Below are positions 1 to 6,698 of a stretch of DNA of 7,427 nucleotides, piece by piece. The stretch is from Bdellovibrionales bacterium. Its GTDB lineage: Bacteria > Bdellovibrionota > Bdellovibrionia > Bdellovibrionales > UBA840. Each line of letters begins with the position of its first letter. Within the stretch, counting starts at the first letter, position 1. The stretch spans positions 1 through 7,427 of the forward strand of contig JAGRAL010000001.1 of NCBI GenBank assembly GCA_020434605.1, read 5' to 3'. The notes under the pieces are model-generated. The model ran no database searches, was not told the origin of the DNA, and saw only the letters and a program-made list of their open reading frames with translations. Made by a program: the position numbers and the translations under genes.

Positions 1-1
1 T

Positions 2-1576
2 AAAATCCAAAGTGAAGATGTAGTTATAGGGTTTTTTGACAATAATACATTAAATATAGTTAATAGAGATATAGATGCAAACTCTGCAAACGACTTTGAA
101 GTTAGTGTTAGGTTGGCAGGCGGACCTATTTCGTATCCTGATAATTATGTATCTACTGTAAGTTCACAATTAGTAGATCCTATTAATGGCACTGGTCAGT
201 GGGTTAATCCTACAAACCCTTTAATTTTAGCAACGGACCAAGGGAATACCAATATCAATCCGACTGCTTACTCTGCGGATTGGTCTACATTTAGAGTGCA
301 ATGGACAGATTCTTTTGGAAGCAGTTCTACCACTGCGCAAAGGGTAGCTGAAGGTACATCAGGTACAGCTATATGCGCTGGCAATGATAACTCTGTGTAC
401 TACGTAGGTTCTAGTATTTGTGTTAGACCTTACTATCAAGCCATGTCCAGAAACGCAGTGCCTTTTAGATCGACGTATCAAGTGGTTGAAGACATCACAA
501 ATAATCGCTTTGATTTTTTACCAAGTGAGCCAGTGGCTGGTGGATATAAAATTAAATGGAAGTATTTACCAAAAACAATTGGTACCTCAGCTCTTACTAG
601 TTTGATTCGCGGTACATCCGTATATTTAGTAAATCAAAATGATGTAAATGATAGAGACGTGGATTGTAAAGCGATTGTCGCTGGGCAAATCAGATCAATG
701 TTTGTTGCGCACAAACCCTATGTGGATGGCACTACTGATGCATCTCCTATAGATAGTTATCCTGATGATATGGAGCATACAATCACTACAGCTAATGTTA
801 CGACCGCAGCTTCGATTGGCATTAACTCTCCAGCGGCTGTGGCTTGTCCATACCGAGAAGAGTTTTCTGGTGGAGCTAAAAAATACTGGTCATCAGGTGT
901 TGCTGGTTACGGTTTTGGCCCAGCTGCTACGAATAATATTTCTGTGAGTGTGTTCCCTGGGGCCAATCCAACTTGTAAAGAAATAAGATTTGATGGTGTT
1001 TCTGATCCAGCAGCGATTAATTTTGGTATTAACGGAACCAGCCCAGGCACAACTCCTGGGTATTATTCGGATGATGCCTGCACAGCATCTTTATCATCTA
1101 CGCAGAATTATGCAGCATCGATTCCTGCAAACACGCCGACGTATTCAGTTTATTATATGGATGACTTGGTGGGCGGTACACATACATTTAATTTCACATA
1201 TGTATCAGGTGGTACAATGCCTGTCACATTCTCACCAACAACGGTTTCTTTAATGATGCCGGTTGCGGTTTCGTTTTCAACATCTTCAGTACCAACATCA
1301 AGTTGTGTGGGCGGAACAGTATCCTTCCCAGGGCCTGTGGCAATGGGGTTTGATTGTACGATTACATCCAATAACCCAAGCTTTGTTACGGTATCGTCGG
1401 ATCCTACATGTACTAGTCCAAGTCCTGCAGATAGTACGGGAACAATAAGTGTCAACCCAAGTGATACATTAATTGGATTTGGTATATATAGAAACGCTAC
1501 GGGAGCTACAACCATAACACTGACATGCTCAGGCGTTGAGATCGACTATACAAACTTTTACGATGCCGTAAATTAA
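2..1576 (+). CDS. Large secreted Thr/Ser/Asn-rich surface protein with C-terminal YSD-CT-type beta repeats (5' partial)
   Basis: The frame is open from base 2 with no stop, so the TTG at 113 is not a real start. The gene begins before the window and 524 residues of its C-terminal part are present, ending at TAA. The protein is rich in Thr, Ser, Asn and Gly, has no membrane segment, and contains ten scattered cysteines, which suits an extracellular beta-rich protein. The C-terminal third holds two related modules (932-1213 and 1259-1534). The first has the signature YYSDDACT followed by an Ile-Pro-Ala stretch, a 'YSVYYMDD' strand and a terminal beta strand. I recall this pattern from tandem Ig/filamin-like repeats in giant exported proteins of Bdellovibrionota and myxobacteria. 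The role is probably surface or adhesive (inference). The upstream part matches nothing I can name. It is followed by a 132-base gap and a separate operon. Confidence 0.8.
   Translation, partial: KIQSEDVVIGFFDNNTLNIVNRDIDANSANDFEVSVRLAGGPISYPDNYVSTVSSQLVDPINGTGQWVNPTNPLILATDQGNTNINPTAYSADWSTFRVQWTDSFGSSSTTAQRVAEGTSGTAICAGNDNSVYYVGSSICVRPYYQAMSRNAVPFRSTYQVVEDITNNRFDFLPSEPVAGGYKIKWKYLPKTIGTSALTSLIRGTSVYLVNQNDVNDRDVDCKAIVAGQIRSMFVAHKPYVDGTTDASPIDSYPDDMEHTITTANVTTAASIGINSPAAVACPYREEFSGGAKKYWSSGVAGYGFGPAATNNISVSVFPGANPTCKEIRFDGVSDPAAINFGINGTSPGTTPGYYSDDACTASLSSTQNYAASIPANTPTYSVYYMDDLVGGTHTFNFTYVSGGTMPVTFSPTTVSLMMPVAVSFSTSSVPTSSCVGGTVSFPGPVAMGFDCTITSNNPSFVTVSSDPTCTSPSPADSTGTISVNPSDTLIGFGIYRNATGATTITLTCSGVEIDYTNFYDAVN
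932..1534 (+). repeat. Two diverged tandem protein modules of the 'C-X34-C-T' beta-sandwich type at the C-terminus
   Basis: Module 1 covers 932-1213 and module 2 covers 1259-1534. Both have a cysteine exactly 35 codons before the cysteine of a 'D-x-x-C-T' motif: codons at 974 and 1079 in module 1, 1304 and 1409 in module 2. Each then has an Ile-rich stretch with Pro (IPANTPT against VNPSDTL), a tyrosine strand 24 or 26 codons after the second Cys, a Gly, and a Thr-rich final strand ending near Ser-Gly. The DNA itself is not repeated, so this is an old duplication seen only at protein level. Module 2 has two extra cysteines (codons at 1355 and 1526). The spacing suggests one intramodule disulfide per copy (inference). 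Confidence 0.55.
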
Positions 1577-1625
1577 GGTCTTATTAGAATGTGTATCAAT
1601 TTGATACACAACTAAGGTCTAATTA
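1574..1625. repeat. Imperfect 13-base direct repeat flanking the palindrome
   Basis: TAAGGTCTTATTA (1574-1586) and TAAGGTCTAATTA (1613-1625) match at 12 of 13 positions and stand 39 bases apart, with the palindrome centred between them. The first copy begins with the TAA stop codon of the upstream gene. The arrangement could be paired flanking protein sites, or a scar of a small duplication or insertion. Nothing between the copies resembles an insertion sequence. Confidence 0.5.
1590..1610. promoter_or_regulatory. Perfect 10-bp inverted repeat around one central base (operator-like)
   Basis: The left arm TGTGTATCAA (1590-1599) and right arm TTGATACACA (1601-1610) are exact reverse complements around T1600. 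This symmetry is typical of a site for a homodimeric DNA-binding regulator. It starts 13 bases after the stop of the upstream gene and lies about 88 bases before the TATAAT of the operon. As RNA it could fold as an 8-bp stem with a 5-base loop. No T-run follows on either strand, so an intrinsic terminator is less likely. No regulator gene is visible in the window. Confidence 0.5.
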
Positions 1626-1698
1626 CGCCTACAATGATTGCTGTCTGATTTAAGTCATTTTTAGCCGTTTGTCTCAAGTTCGTACGCTCTAATACCGA

Positions 1699-1704
1699 TA
1701 TAAT
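1699..1704 (+). promoter_or_regulatory. Consensus -10 hexamer TATAAT directly upstream of the operon start codon
   Basis: The hexamer is an exact sigma-70-type -10 match. The position 17 bases upstream is AAGTTC (1676-1681), a poor -35. TTGTCT at 1669-1674 is better but the spacer would be 24 bases. Only four bases separate the hexamer from the ATG at 1709, so transcription would begin at about 1709-1712. The mRNA would then be leaderless, or the hexamer is a chance AT-rich match. No Shine-Dalgarno sequence precedes this ATG, which fits a leaderless message. A weaker alternative -10, TACAAT at 1630-1635, has no good -35. Confidence 0.35.
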
Positions 1705-1708
1705 ATGT

Positions 1709-1807
1709 ATGAGTAATACTGCAGGTTTAAAGCTAAAATTTGCCGGAAGTTTTTTGCTATTTCTGGCTTTTTTATTTTTGTGGCAAAACTGCGGTGAAAT
1801 CAGCTGA
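1709..1807 (+). pseudogene. Lipoprotein signal peptide of gene A, closed by an in-frame TGA
   Basis: ATG at 1709 opens 32 codons in the same frame as the vWA body that follows. The peptide has a short polar start with two Lys, a strongly hydrophobic core (residues 11-24), then W-Q-N-C with the expected lipidated Cys at residue 28, followed by G-E-I-S. The TGA at 1805-1807 falls where the paralogues have Leu (NCGNVSLQ in gene B, NCGDVSLT in gene D). Past the TGA the same frame continues as a Pro/Ser/Thr-rich linker of about 30 codons and enters the vWA domain with no shift. This is therefore the true 5' end of gene A, interrupted by one codon. No ribosome binding site is visible. An out-of-frame ATG at 1705 would make only three codons (MYE). 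Confidence 0.75.
1805..1807 (+). other. In-frame TGA codon 33 of gene A (nonsense mutation, error, or readthrough site)
   Basis: A single substitution such as TTA to TGA would explain the stop if the ancestral codon encoded Leu, as in genes B and D. The base after the stop is C, and UGA-C is generally the leakiest stop context in bacteria, so partial readthrough is possible. TGA is the terminator of genes A, B and C, so a changed genetic code is excluded. I judged selenocysteine unlikely because the codon lies in a linker and the paralogues have Leu there. Confidence 0.7.
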
Positions 1808-1894
1808 CTTCCAAAAACAACACAAGATCCAATTGCAAGTACAGTCTCTCCTCCGTCAAACCCAAGTCACCTTGCGGTTCCTGATGTTCCTAAT

Positions 1895-4021
1895 ATGGAG
1901 ATGCGTGCTGTATTTATCGTTGATATGAGCTCTTCAATGACTCTAACCGAGTGTGCTGAGTCCGTTGATATGGCTTACAATGAAGACTATTTGTATACAT
2001 CAACAAGTCCTACTTATAGTTATCAACCATGCACCGTAAGAAAAGGTACAGATCCTAAATTACTGCGTTTGCAAGCTATGGATAAGTGGGTAAGAGATAT
2101 AGAAAGCTATTTGGCAAATCAGCATTTGCCGCCAGATAAATTTAAAGCAATCATCATTCCTTTTGCTGGGGTTCCAGCGACTGGTATTTCAAGCCAAGAA
2201 ATCAGTAAGGTCAATCCTAATATTGCAGGCAGAGTTTTTAACTTAAACAGAAGAACCTTTTCTACAGTGGCAGATTTAAAAAAGACAATATCAGATTTAA
2301 AAATTTTAAGTCTTGCTGTGCTTAACGTTGAAGATCAAACAAGTGCTCCTCCTCCGTCTCAGTATGCAGAATATGGTATCAATGAGGATATGGCTCTTTT
2401 AGTAGATGGAGCTAAGTCACAAGCAGTAAATCTTATGACTACCTCTGTTCCAGGTGCGAGAATTGAAGATGCAACGAATATCATTTTACAAGAATTAAGA
2501 ACATTGCAAGGTAGAAAAGATAGGGGCGAGATAACAGATGCTAGATTTGAAGTAGTATTTTTATCTGATGGTATTCCAAAGCCAAGAAAAGATCACGTAA
2601 AGAAGGCAATTTCAAAGTTATGGGAAGTTAAGCAGGTGCATAGAGAAAATGGCTGTTGGGAAACACGGGATTGCAGTTTTCATGAGGTTGATTTTTCATC
2701 TTCTGGCTTAGATTGTTTTGCTAAATGCGGAACACAGGTGTCTACACTGATTAATTCAGGTACTCTTCCCCAGCTAAGCGGTACTTGTCCAAGACAATGT
2801 TTAGAAGTTGTTATGGATTATAGATCTACTCCAAGTGGTGAAAATGGTAATAACACTACAAATGCAGAACCAGAAAGCTTACTTGAGACGATTACTAACT
2901 ACTGGGGAGATTATGCAGCTAATGATGTAGTTCGTATCATGCTAAAAATTAGATTTATGGAAAGTGTTTTTGATCTATATCCATGGATAAATTATAGATT
3001 TAACTTTTTTAGAGTAGAAAATCCAGACCCAAGGTTTCACTATTGGTTTTTAGATTATATCCCTGAGGGAAATTGGATTTTAAAAGCTAGAGAGGTTTTT
3101 ACTAATAACCACAGACATGCAGATTTAATTTCTAGGGATGTTCCAAGTTTATTCCCTGGGATGAGTCCTATTGAAGCCTACAGGTTATCCTTTTTATATG
3201 CTATTAATGCAAATGCAAAAGTAAATGCGAATGGTGTATTAGAGGCAGACTCTGATGGTGACGGCTTAAGTGACTACGAAGAAGAGCAAATCGCTGATCA
3301 AGGATATGATAAAACAAAAGCTAGAAGTGATGGACAATGCTTGGATGTTATTCGCTTTAGATTTGGAATTTGTGAAAGTGTGGGTTGTCTACCTCAGGTA
3401 GATAAAGACGGTGATGGTCTTAATGAATGCGAAGAAAAAACAATTGGCACTAATGACTACGATGTAGATACGGATGGAGATGGGATTTTAGATTCTCACG
3501 AACTACTATTTGGATTAAGTCCAATTACGAGTGATATTGACCAAGATTATGATGGTGATGGTCACTCTAATCTATTTAATTTTAGATTAGGTTTAGGTCC
3601 TTGGTTACGTTCTGACGTTGTGGGCGAAGAAAAACAAGTAAAGGTAAGTGTAAGAGTAGTGGGCGAAGCGCCGGTTGAGTTACCGGGCGGAACGCAAGCT
3701 TTAGTGCCTTTGTACACAATTCAGGTAGTAAATATACCTTCGATTGGTACATTAGGAAGTGAGAAGGTTCTTGATCTATTTAGTCATAGAAGTTTAACAC
3801 CTGAACATCTATATAGTCCGCAAATCATTGATAGGGATTTAAACCCTAGTGAAAACAGAATGCAGTTTTTTGGACGAGTAGATAATGCTCTTAATCAGGG
3901 TGATAGATTTTGGATTTACCATGAAATTGTAGCTCCGTTTACTGGTTCGCAAATGTTACTTGATGTTCAGCTGCAAAACTTTAACGCTATGAAGTGGTCA
4001 GACCCTAAGGAGTTGAGATGA
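1895..4021 (+). CDS. Gene A: vWA domain protein with TSP3-like calcium repeats (lipoprotein body; native start 1709)
   Basis: This is the intact 708-codon part of gene A. The ATG at 1895 has no Shine-Dalgarno and lies on the first vWA beta strand, so it is unlikely to be the natural start; the signal peptide is at 1709, separated by the TGA at 1805. Residues here count from 1895. A von Willebrand factor A domain begins at once, with the MIDAS motif D10-M-S-S-S, a Thr in EDATNIIL, and the later Asp225 in FLSDG, so metal binding looks intact. Six cysteines (codons 2654-2800) form an insert after that Asp. Residues about 452-570 hold Asp-rich repeats of the D-x-D-x-D-G-x-x-D/N-x-x-E kind (thrombospondin type 3-like, calcium binding). 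Residues 575-708 form a beta-rich C-terminal domain shared with B. Substrate and partner are unknown. The TGA stop overlaps the start of gene B. Confidence 0.8.
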   Translation: MEMRAVFIVDMSSSMTLTECAESVDMAYNEDYLYTSTSPTYSYQPCTVRKGTDPKLLRLQAMDKWVRDIESYLANQHLPPDKFKAIIIPFAGVPATGISSQEISKVNPNIAGRVFNLNRRTFSTVADLKKTISDLKILSLAVLNVEDQTSAPPPSQYAEYGINEDMALLVDGAKSQAVNLMTTSVPGARIEDATNIILQELRTLQGRKDRGEITDARFEVVFLSDGIPKPRKDHVKKAISKLWEVKQVHRENGCWETRDCSFHEVDFSSSGLDCFAKCGTQVSTLINSGTLPQLSGTCPRQCLEVVMDYRSTPSGENGNNTTNAEPESLLETITNYWGDYAANDVVRIMLKIRFMESVFDLYPWINYRFNFFRVENPDPRFHYWFLDYIPEGNWILKAREVFTNNHRHADLISRDVPSLFPGMSPIEAYRLSFLYAINANAKVNANGVLEADSDGDGLSDYEEEQIADQGYDKTKARSDGQCLDVIRFRFGICESVGCLPQVDKDGDGLNECEEKTIGTNDYDVDTDGDGILDSHELLFGLSPITSDIDQDYDGDGHSNLFNFRLGLGPWLRSDVVGEEKQVKVSVRVVGEAPVELPGGTQALVPLYTIQVVNIPSIGTLGSEKVLDLFSHRSLTPEHLYSPQIIDRDLNPSENRMQFFGRVDNALNQGDRFWIYHEIVAPFTGSQMLLDVQLQNFNAMKWSDPKELR
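4007..4012 (+). promoter_or_regulatory. Shine-Dalgarno AAGGAG for gene B
   Basis: AAGGAG lies five bases before the ATG at 4018, inside the last codons of gene A. Together with the ATGA overlap of the two genes it fixes the start of gene B and suggests translational coupling. Confidence 0.8.
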
Positions 4022-5712
4022 AATTAAAATCGACTCTTTTATTGATGTTGTTATCTCTTGGTTTAGTTGCGTTGTTTCAAAACTGTGGAAATGTATCACT
4101 GCAAGTTCCAGAAGAAGTGCAGGTTACAGCAAAATCCACAGCAGACGGTCATATTTGCCCTATTGCTGGTGAAGAAGTAGGAATTGAAGCTCGTATCGTA
4201 TTTATAGTAGATATGAGCTTATCTAACCTTGGCTTGGGTCAGGCGGTTCAATTAGAGTCGGGTAGTTGGAATCACACAATTGATTTTAGCCAGCAAACAG
4301 ATAGGGCTGGGCAGAGATTTAGTGTAATGACTAATTTAATTCAAAATATTTCTGCGGCAAACTCTGCCTCTAAATTTTCAGTAATCGGCTTTCACGATGA
4401 AGCGATATTAGATGATAGATACGAGTCATGTTCTTCAGGTTTTATCGATAGCGCGCAAGCTACATCTGCTGTGAATTCGCTTCGAAGCCTTCAGGCGCAA
4501 ACTGATAATGCTGGTCGTGGTACACGTACCGGAAATCAGAATAGTCCGTTTGCTATGAAGAACACATCGTACTTGGCCGCTCTAAGATGTCTTGAAGAAA
4601 AAATGATGTATGAGATTTCAAGTGGTAACAGAGACAAGAATTTATATAACGTTGTATTTTTAACGGATGGTAAACCTACGGACCGTTATGACCCATGTTA
4701 TTTTGTACCATATGGACCGCAGAGAGATCAGTGTTATGCTGAAAATCCAGCTTTTGCTTCTTGTGGAAATACTTCAAACCCAAATTACTATCAGTGCGTA
4801 GAGCAGGCGTATTCAAACACTTGGTATAAGAGCATTTTAGAAACAATGAACTATAGACTGCAAAGTAAAATTGGAGGTATTAAATTATTTCCTGTTTACT
4901 ACGGACCAAGTGACAATGCAGAGGATGCTAGTGAAATTTTAGATCCACTGGCAGAGGTATTTGATATTAACGTTGAAACTCTAGCGGCAACTGACTTTGC
5001 GCAGATTTCTGAATATATTGAAGATGCTGTCAGTTTGAGCTCAAATATTATTTATCAAGTTAAAAATTTTATGGCTATCAATTTAACAGCTCTGCCATCT
5101 AAAGACTTGCTCGAAGTTGATTCTAATATGGATGGGGTACCCGATAGTCAACAGAGCTCTATCGAGCTGCAATCAGGAATTCGCGAAATATTTGATTCGT
5201 ATGTTGATAACTTTAATCAGGATGAGGACTTACTTCCAAGTTTTATAGAAAAAATTAGAGGGCTTAGTACCACCTTAAATGATAGTAATTTAAATTATGA
5301 CGGGGATAATTTTTTAAATTATGAAGAAGTGCAGGTTGGTAGAGATGTTAACTCATCTGACATACGTTATCCAATGCCGATTGCAAATTTAAACATTGCT
5401 ACAATCAGCAGAGATGAAAACCGCTGTGAGGTTGGAGGAATTAGCTCTGATCTAGGTATCAAATTTAACGTAAATCAAATGGTTGTAATTCCAGATGTAA
5501 ACGCGTACGTAGATCCAAATCCAAGTGCCGATTTTAATTTTAGTCATGCTGCTGATGAAAACATAATATTATTAACTTATGTTGCTGAGCCTTTAAACTC
5601 TTTGCAAGATAAAAAGTATTTGTTTGGTCTTGTTTTAAAGGCTAAATTTTATGATAGTAGAAGTTTTCGCGTAAATATCGGAGAATTTAAATTATTAGGA
5701 GAATTGCAATGA
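4018..5712 (+). CDS. Gene B: vWA domain lipoprotein with calcium-type repeats
   Basis: This 564-residue protein is a paralogue of gene A with an intact 5' end. Residues 1-23 form a lipoprotein signal: K2 and K4, a Leu-rich core, then F-Q-N-C with Cys23 to be lipidated. Gly at +2 predicts outer-membrane sorting by E. coli rules, which may not hold here. A short linker leads to a vWA domain with the MIDAS residues D65-M-S-L-S, a Thr in KNTSYLAAL, and Asp217 in FLTDG. A four-cysteine insert (codons 4696-4797) follows, in the same place as the insert in gene A. Residues about 368-450 hold three degenerate Asp-rich repeats ending in DGDNFLNYEEVQVGRD. Residues 455-564 are beta-rich. By family, vWA domains bind protein ligands through a divalent metal; the ligand is unknown. 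It could instead be a TadG-like or pilus-tip protein, but I see no other pilus gene nearby. Confidence 0.85.
   Translation: MKLKSTLLLMLLSLGLVALFQNCGNVSLQVPEEVQVTAKSTADGHICPIAGEEVGIEARIVFIVDMSLSNLGLGQAVQLESGSWNHTIDFSQQTDRAGQRFSVMTNLIQNISAANSASKFSVIGFHDEAILDDRYESCSSGFIDSAQATSAVNSLRSLQAQTDNAGRGTRTGNQNSPFAMKNTSYLAALRCLEEKMMYEISSGNRDKNLYNVVFLTDGKPTDRYDPCYFVPYGPQRDQCYAENPAFASCGNTSNPNYYQCVEQAYSNTWYKSILETMNYRLQSKIGGIKLFPVYYGPSDNAEDASEILDPLAEVFDINVETLAATDFAQISEYIEDAVSLSSNIIYQVKNFMAINLTALPSKDLLEVDSNMDGVPDSQQSSIELQSGIREIFDSYVDNFNQDEDLLPSFIEKIRGLSTTLNDSNLNYDGDNFLNYEEVQVGRDVNSSDIRYPMPIANLNIATISRDENRCEVGGISSDLGIKFNVNQMVVIPDVNAYVDPNPSADFNFSHAADENIILLTYVAEPLNSLQDKKYLFGLVLKAKFYDSRSFRVNIGEFKLLGELQ
5697..5701 (+). 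promoter_or_regulatory. Shine-Dalgarno AGGAG for gene C
   Basis: AGGAG sits seven bases before the ATG at 5709 and lies within the end of gene B. It supports 5709 over the next in-frame ATG at 5721 and links translation of C to that of B. Confidence 0.75.
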
Positions 5713-6698
5713 TATTATGGATGATTTTATCAATCGCAAGTGTTTTTGCACAAGGTAGTAGTACACCACCTGATACCAGCAATAAAGTATGCTTGATGCT
5801 TGAGAACCTAAGGTTTAAAGACGCAAAGTGTGTTCCTTCGACTCGTGAGATTTGTCACTCTGGTATACCTGGTAATTGCGAAGTACAAGGTGGAAACAGT
5901 GTAATTGACTGTAATTACTTTAGAGGCGGTGGAGTCTATTATAAACCAATTGATGACTGGTCAAGAAGAGGGAACTTTGAGTGTGTTTCTCGTGGTGACC
6001 CAATTTGCGTGGGTACCGGTGATAGTCAGGTTTGTCAAAATGGTCCTTGCTTAAAGTATATTCCACCGTATTGTAAACGCCAATGTACTAAATGCTACGT
6101 AGACCAAAAGAAAATACAAGTGCCATATGGTGGATGTAGACGTTTTTGTTCAGATCGTTACTGTAGTGATGAGCCTCAGTGTGATAATTCTGAAATTTGT
6201 GTGCCTGGTACACCAAATTGCTTTAAACATCCGTTGCAGTATTGTCCTCTATCAAAGCATCCTGACAATCCAGAGTATGTACTACCAAGAGTTAGCAGAC
6301 CTATTTGTCAAAACTCTGTAGACTGTCCTACAACAGTTCCAGTTCCTTATGATCTCGCGGACGCAACCTGTGAACTTCAAGATGGATCTCCTTGTCAGAT
6401 TGTTGATGGACAAATTTCCATTCCAACTCAGCCAGATCCACCTGGATGTACACCAGAAGAGCCAGTCGAAGCAGTTATTAGATTAGATGTATTGCGTTGT
6501 CCGTGGATTGAGTTTGTTGGTAATGTGCCTACGCGAAATCAGGGTGACTTAAGTGCGTGTGAACCAATAGAAGTCGGAAATAGATTTCCAACAGATTGTT
6601 GCGAATGTCCTAATTTACCAGGGCATAATGCGGCCAATTGTAAATCTTGTGGTTTTAGCGATCCAAGATACTGTAACAGTTTTTTTGTGGACCCATGA
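5709..6698 (+). CDS. Gene C: secreted cysteine-rich protein (32 Cys in 329 residues)
   Basis: I do not recognise this family. The N-terminus is a hydrophobic segment ending V-F-A followed by Q-G, a plausible signal peptidase I site after residue 14. Unusually, no Lys or Arg stands before the hydrophobic core; a strong Shine-Dalgarno nevertheless supports this start, and a stop lies seven codons upstream in frame. The mature part has 32 cysteines, nearly one residue in ten, spread over the whole length. Clusters include C-x3-C-x2-C near 6074-6094, a run of cysteines at 6136-6231, and C-C-x-C plus C-x2-C near the end. The even number and export suggest a disulfide-knotted fold, though C-x2-C pairs could bind metal. 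No membrane anchor, lipobox or enzyme motif is visible. It lies between lipoprotein paralogues B and D with ATGA overlaps on both sides, so it is probably made with them and may be a partner on the cell surface (inference). Confidence 0.75.
   Translation: MILWMILSIASVFAQGSSTPPDTSNKVCLMLENLRFKDAKCVPSTREICHSGIPGNCEVQGGNSVIDCNYFRGGGVYYKPIDDWSRRGNFECVSRGDPICVGTGDSQVCQNGPCLKYIPPYCKRQCTKCYVDQKKIQVPYGGCRRFCSDRYCSDEPQCDNSEICVPGTPNCFKHPLQYCPLSKHPDNPEYVLPRVSRPICQNSVDCPTTVPVPYDLADATCELQDGSPCQIVDGQISIPTQPDPPGCTPEEPVEAVIRLDVLRCPWIEFVGNVPTRNQGDLSACEPIEVGNRFPTDCCECPNLPGHNAANCKSCGFSDPRYCNSFFVDP

Noticed and set aside
1042..1060. Small GC-rich hairpin CCCAGG/CCTGGG with a 7-base loop
   Set aside because: It is inside a coding region, encodes a Pro/Gly-rich turn, and has no T-run; likely chance.
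1153..1515. 120-codon open frame on the minus strand
   Set aside because: It lies wholly antisense to the secreted-protein gene, has no ribosome binding site or recognisable domain, and reflects the codon bias of the + strand gene.
1590..1610. Palindrome as an intrinsic terminator
   Set aside because: No T-run follows on either strand and the stem is only moderately stable; kept as operator-like.
1805..1807. TGA as selenocysteine or a reassigned codon
   Set aside because: TGA ends genes A, B and C normally, the site is a linker with Leu in the paralogues, and I see no convincing hairpin just downstream.
1740..1928. 62-codon + strand open frame over the gene A signal region, which might suggest a frameshift and not a stop
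   Set aside because: Its product is a shadow of the signal peptide and linker. The true frame is the same before and after the TGA, so no frameshift is needed.
6127..6321. 64-codon + strand open frame inside gene C
   Set aside because: Out-of-frame shadow of the cysteine-rich gene, with no ribosome binding site of its own.
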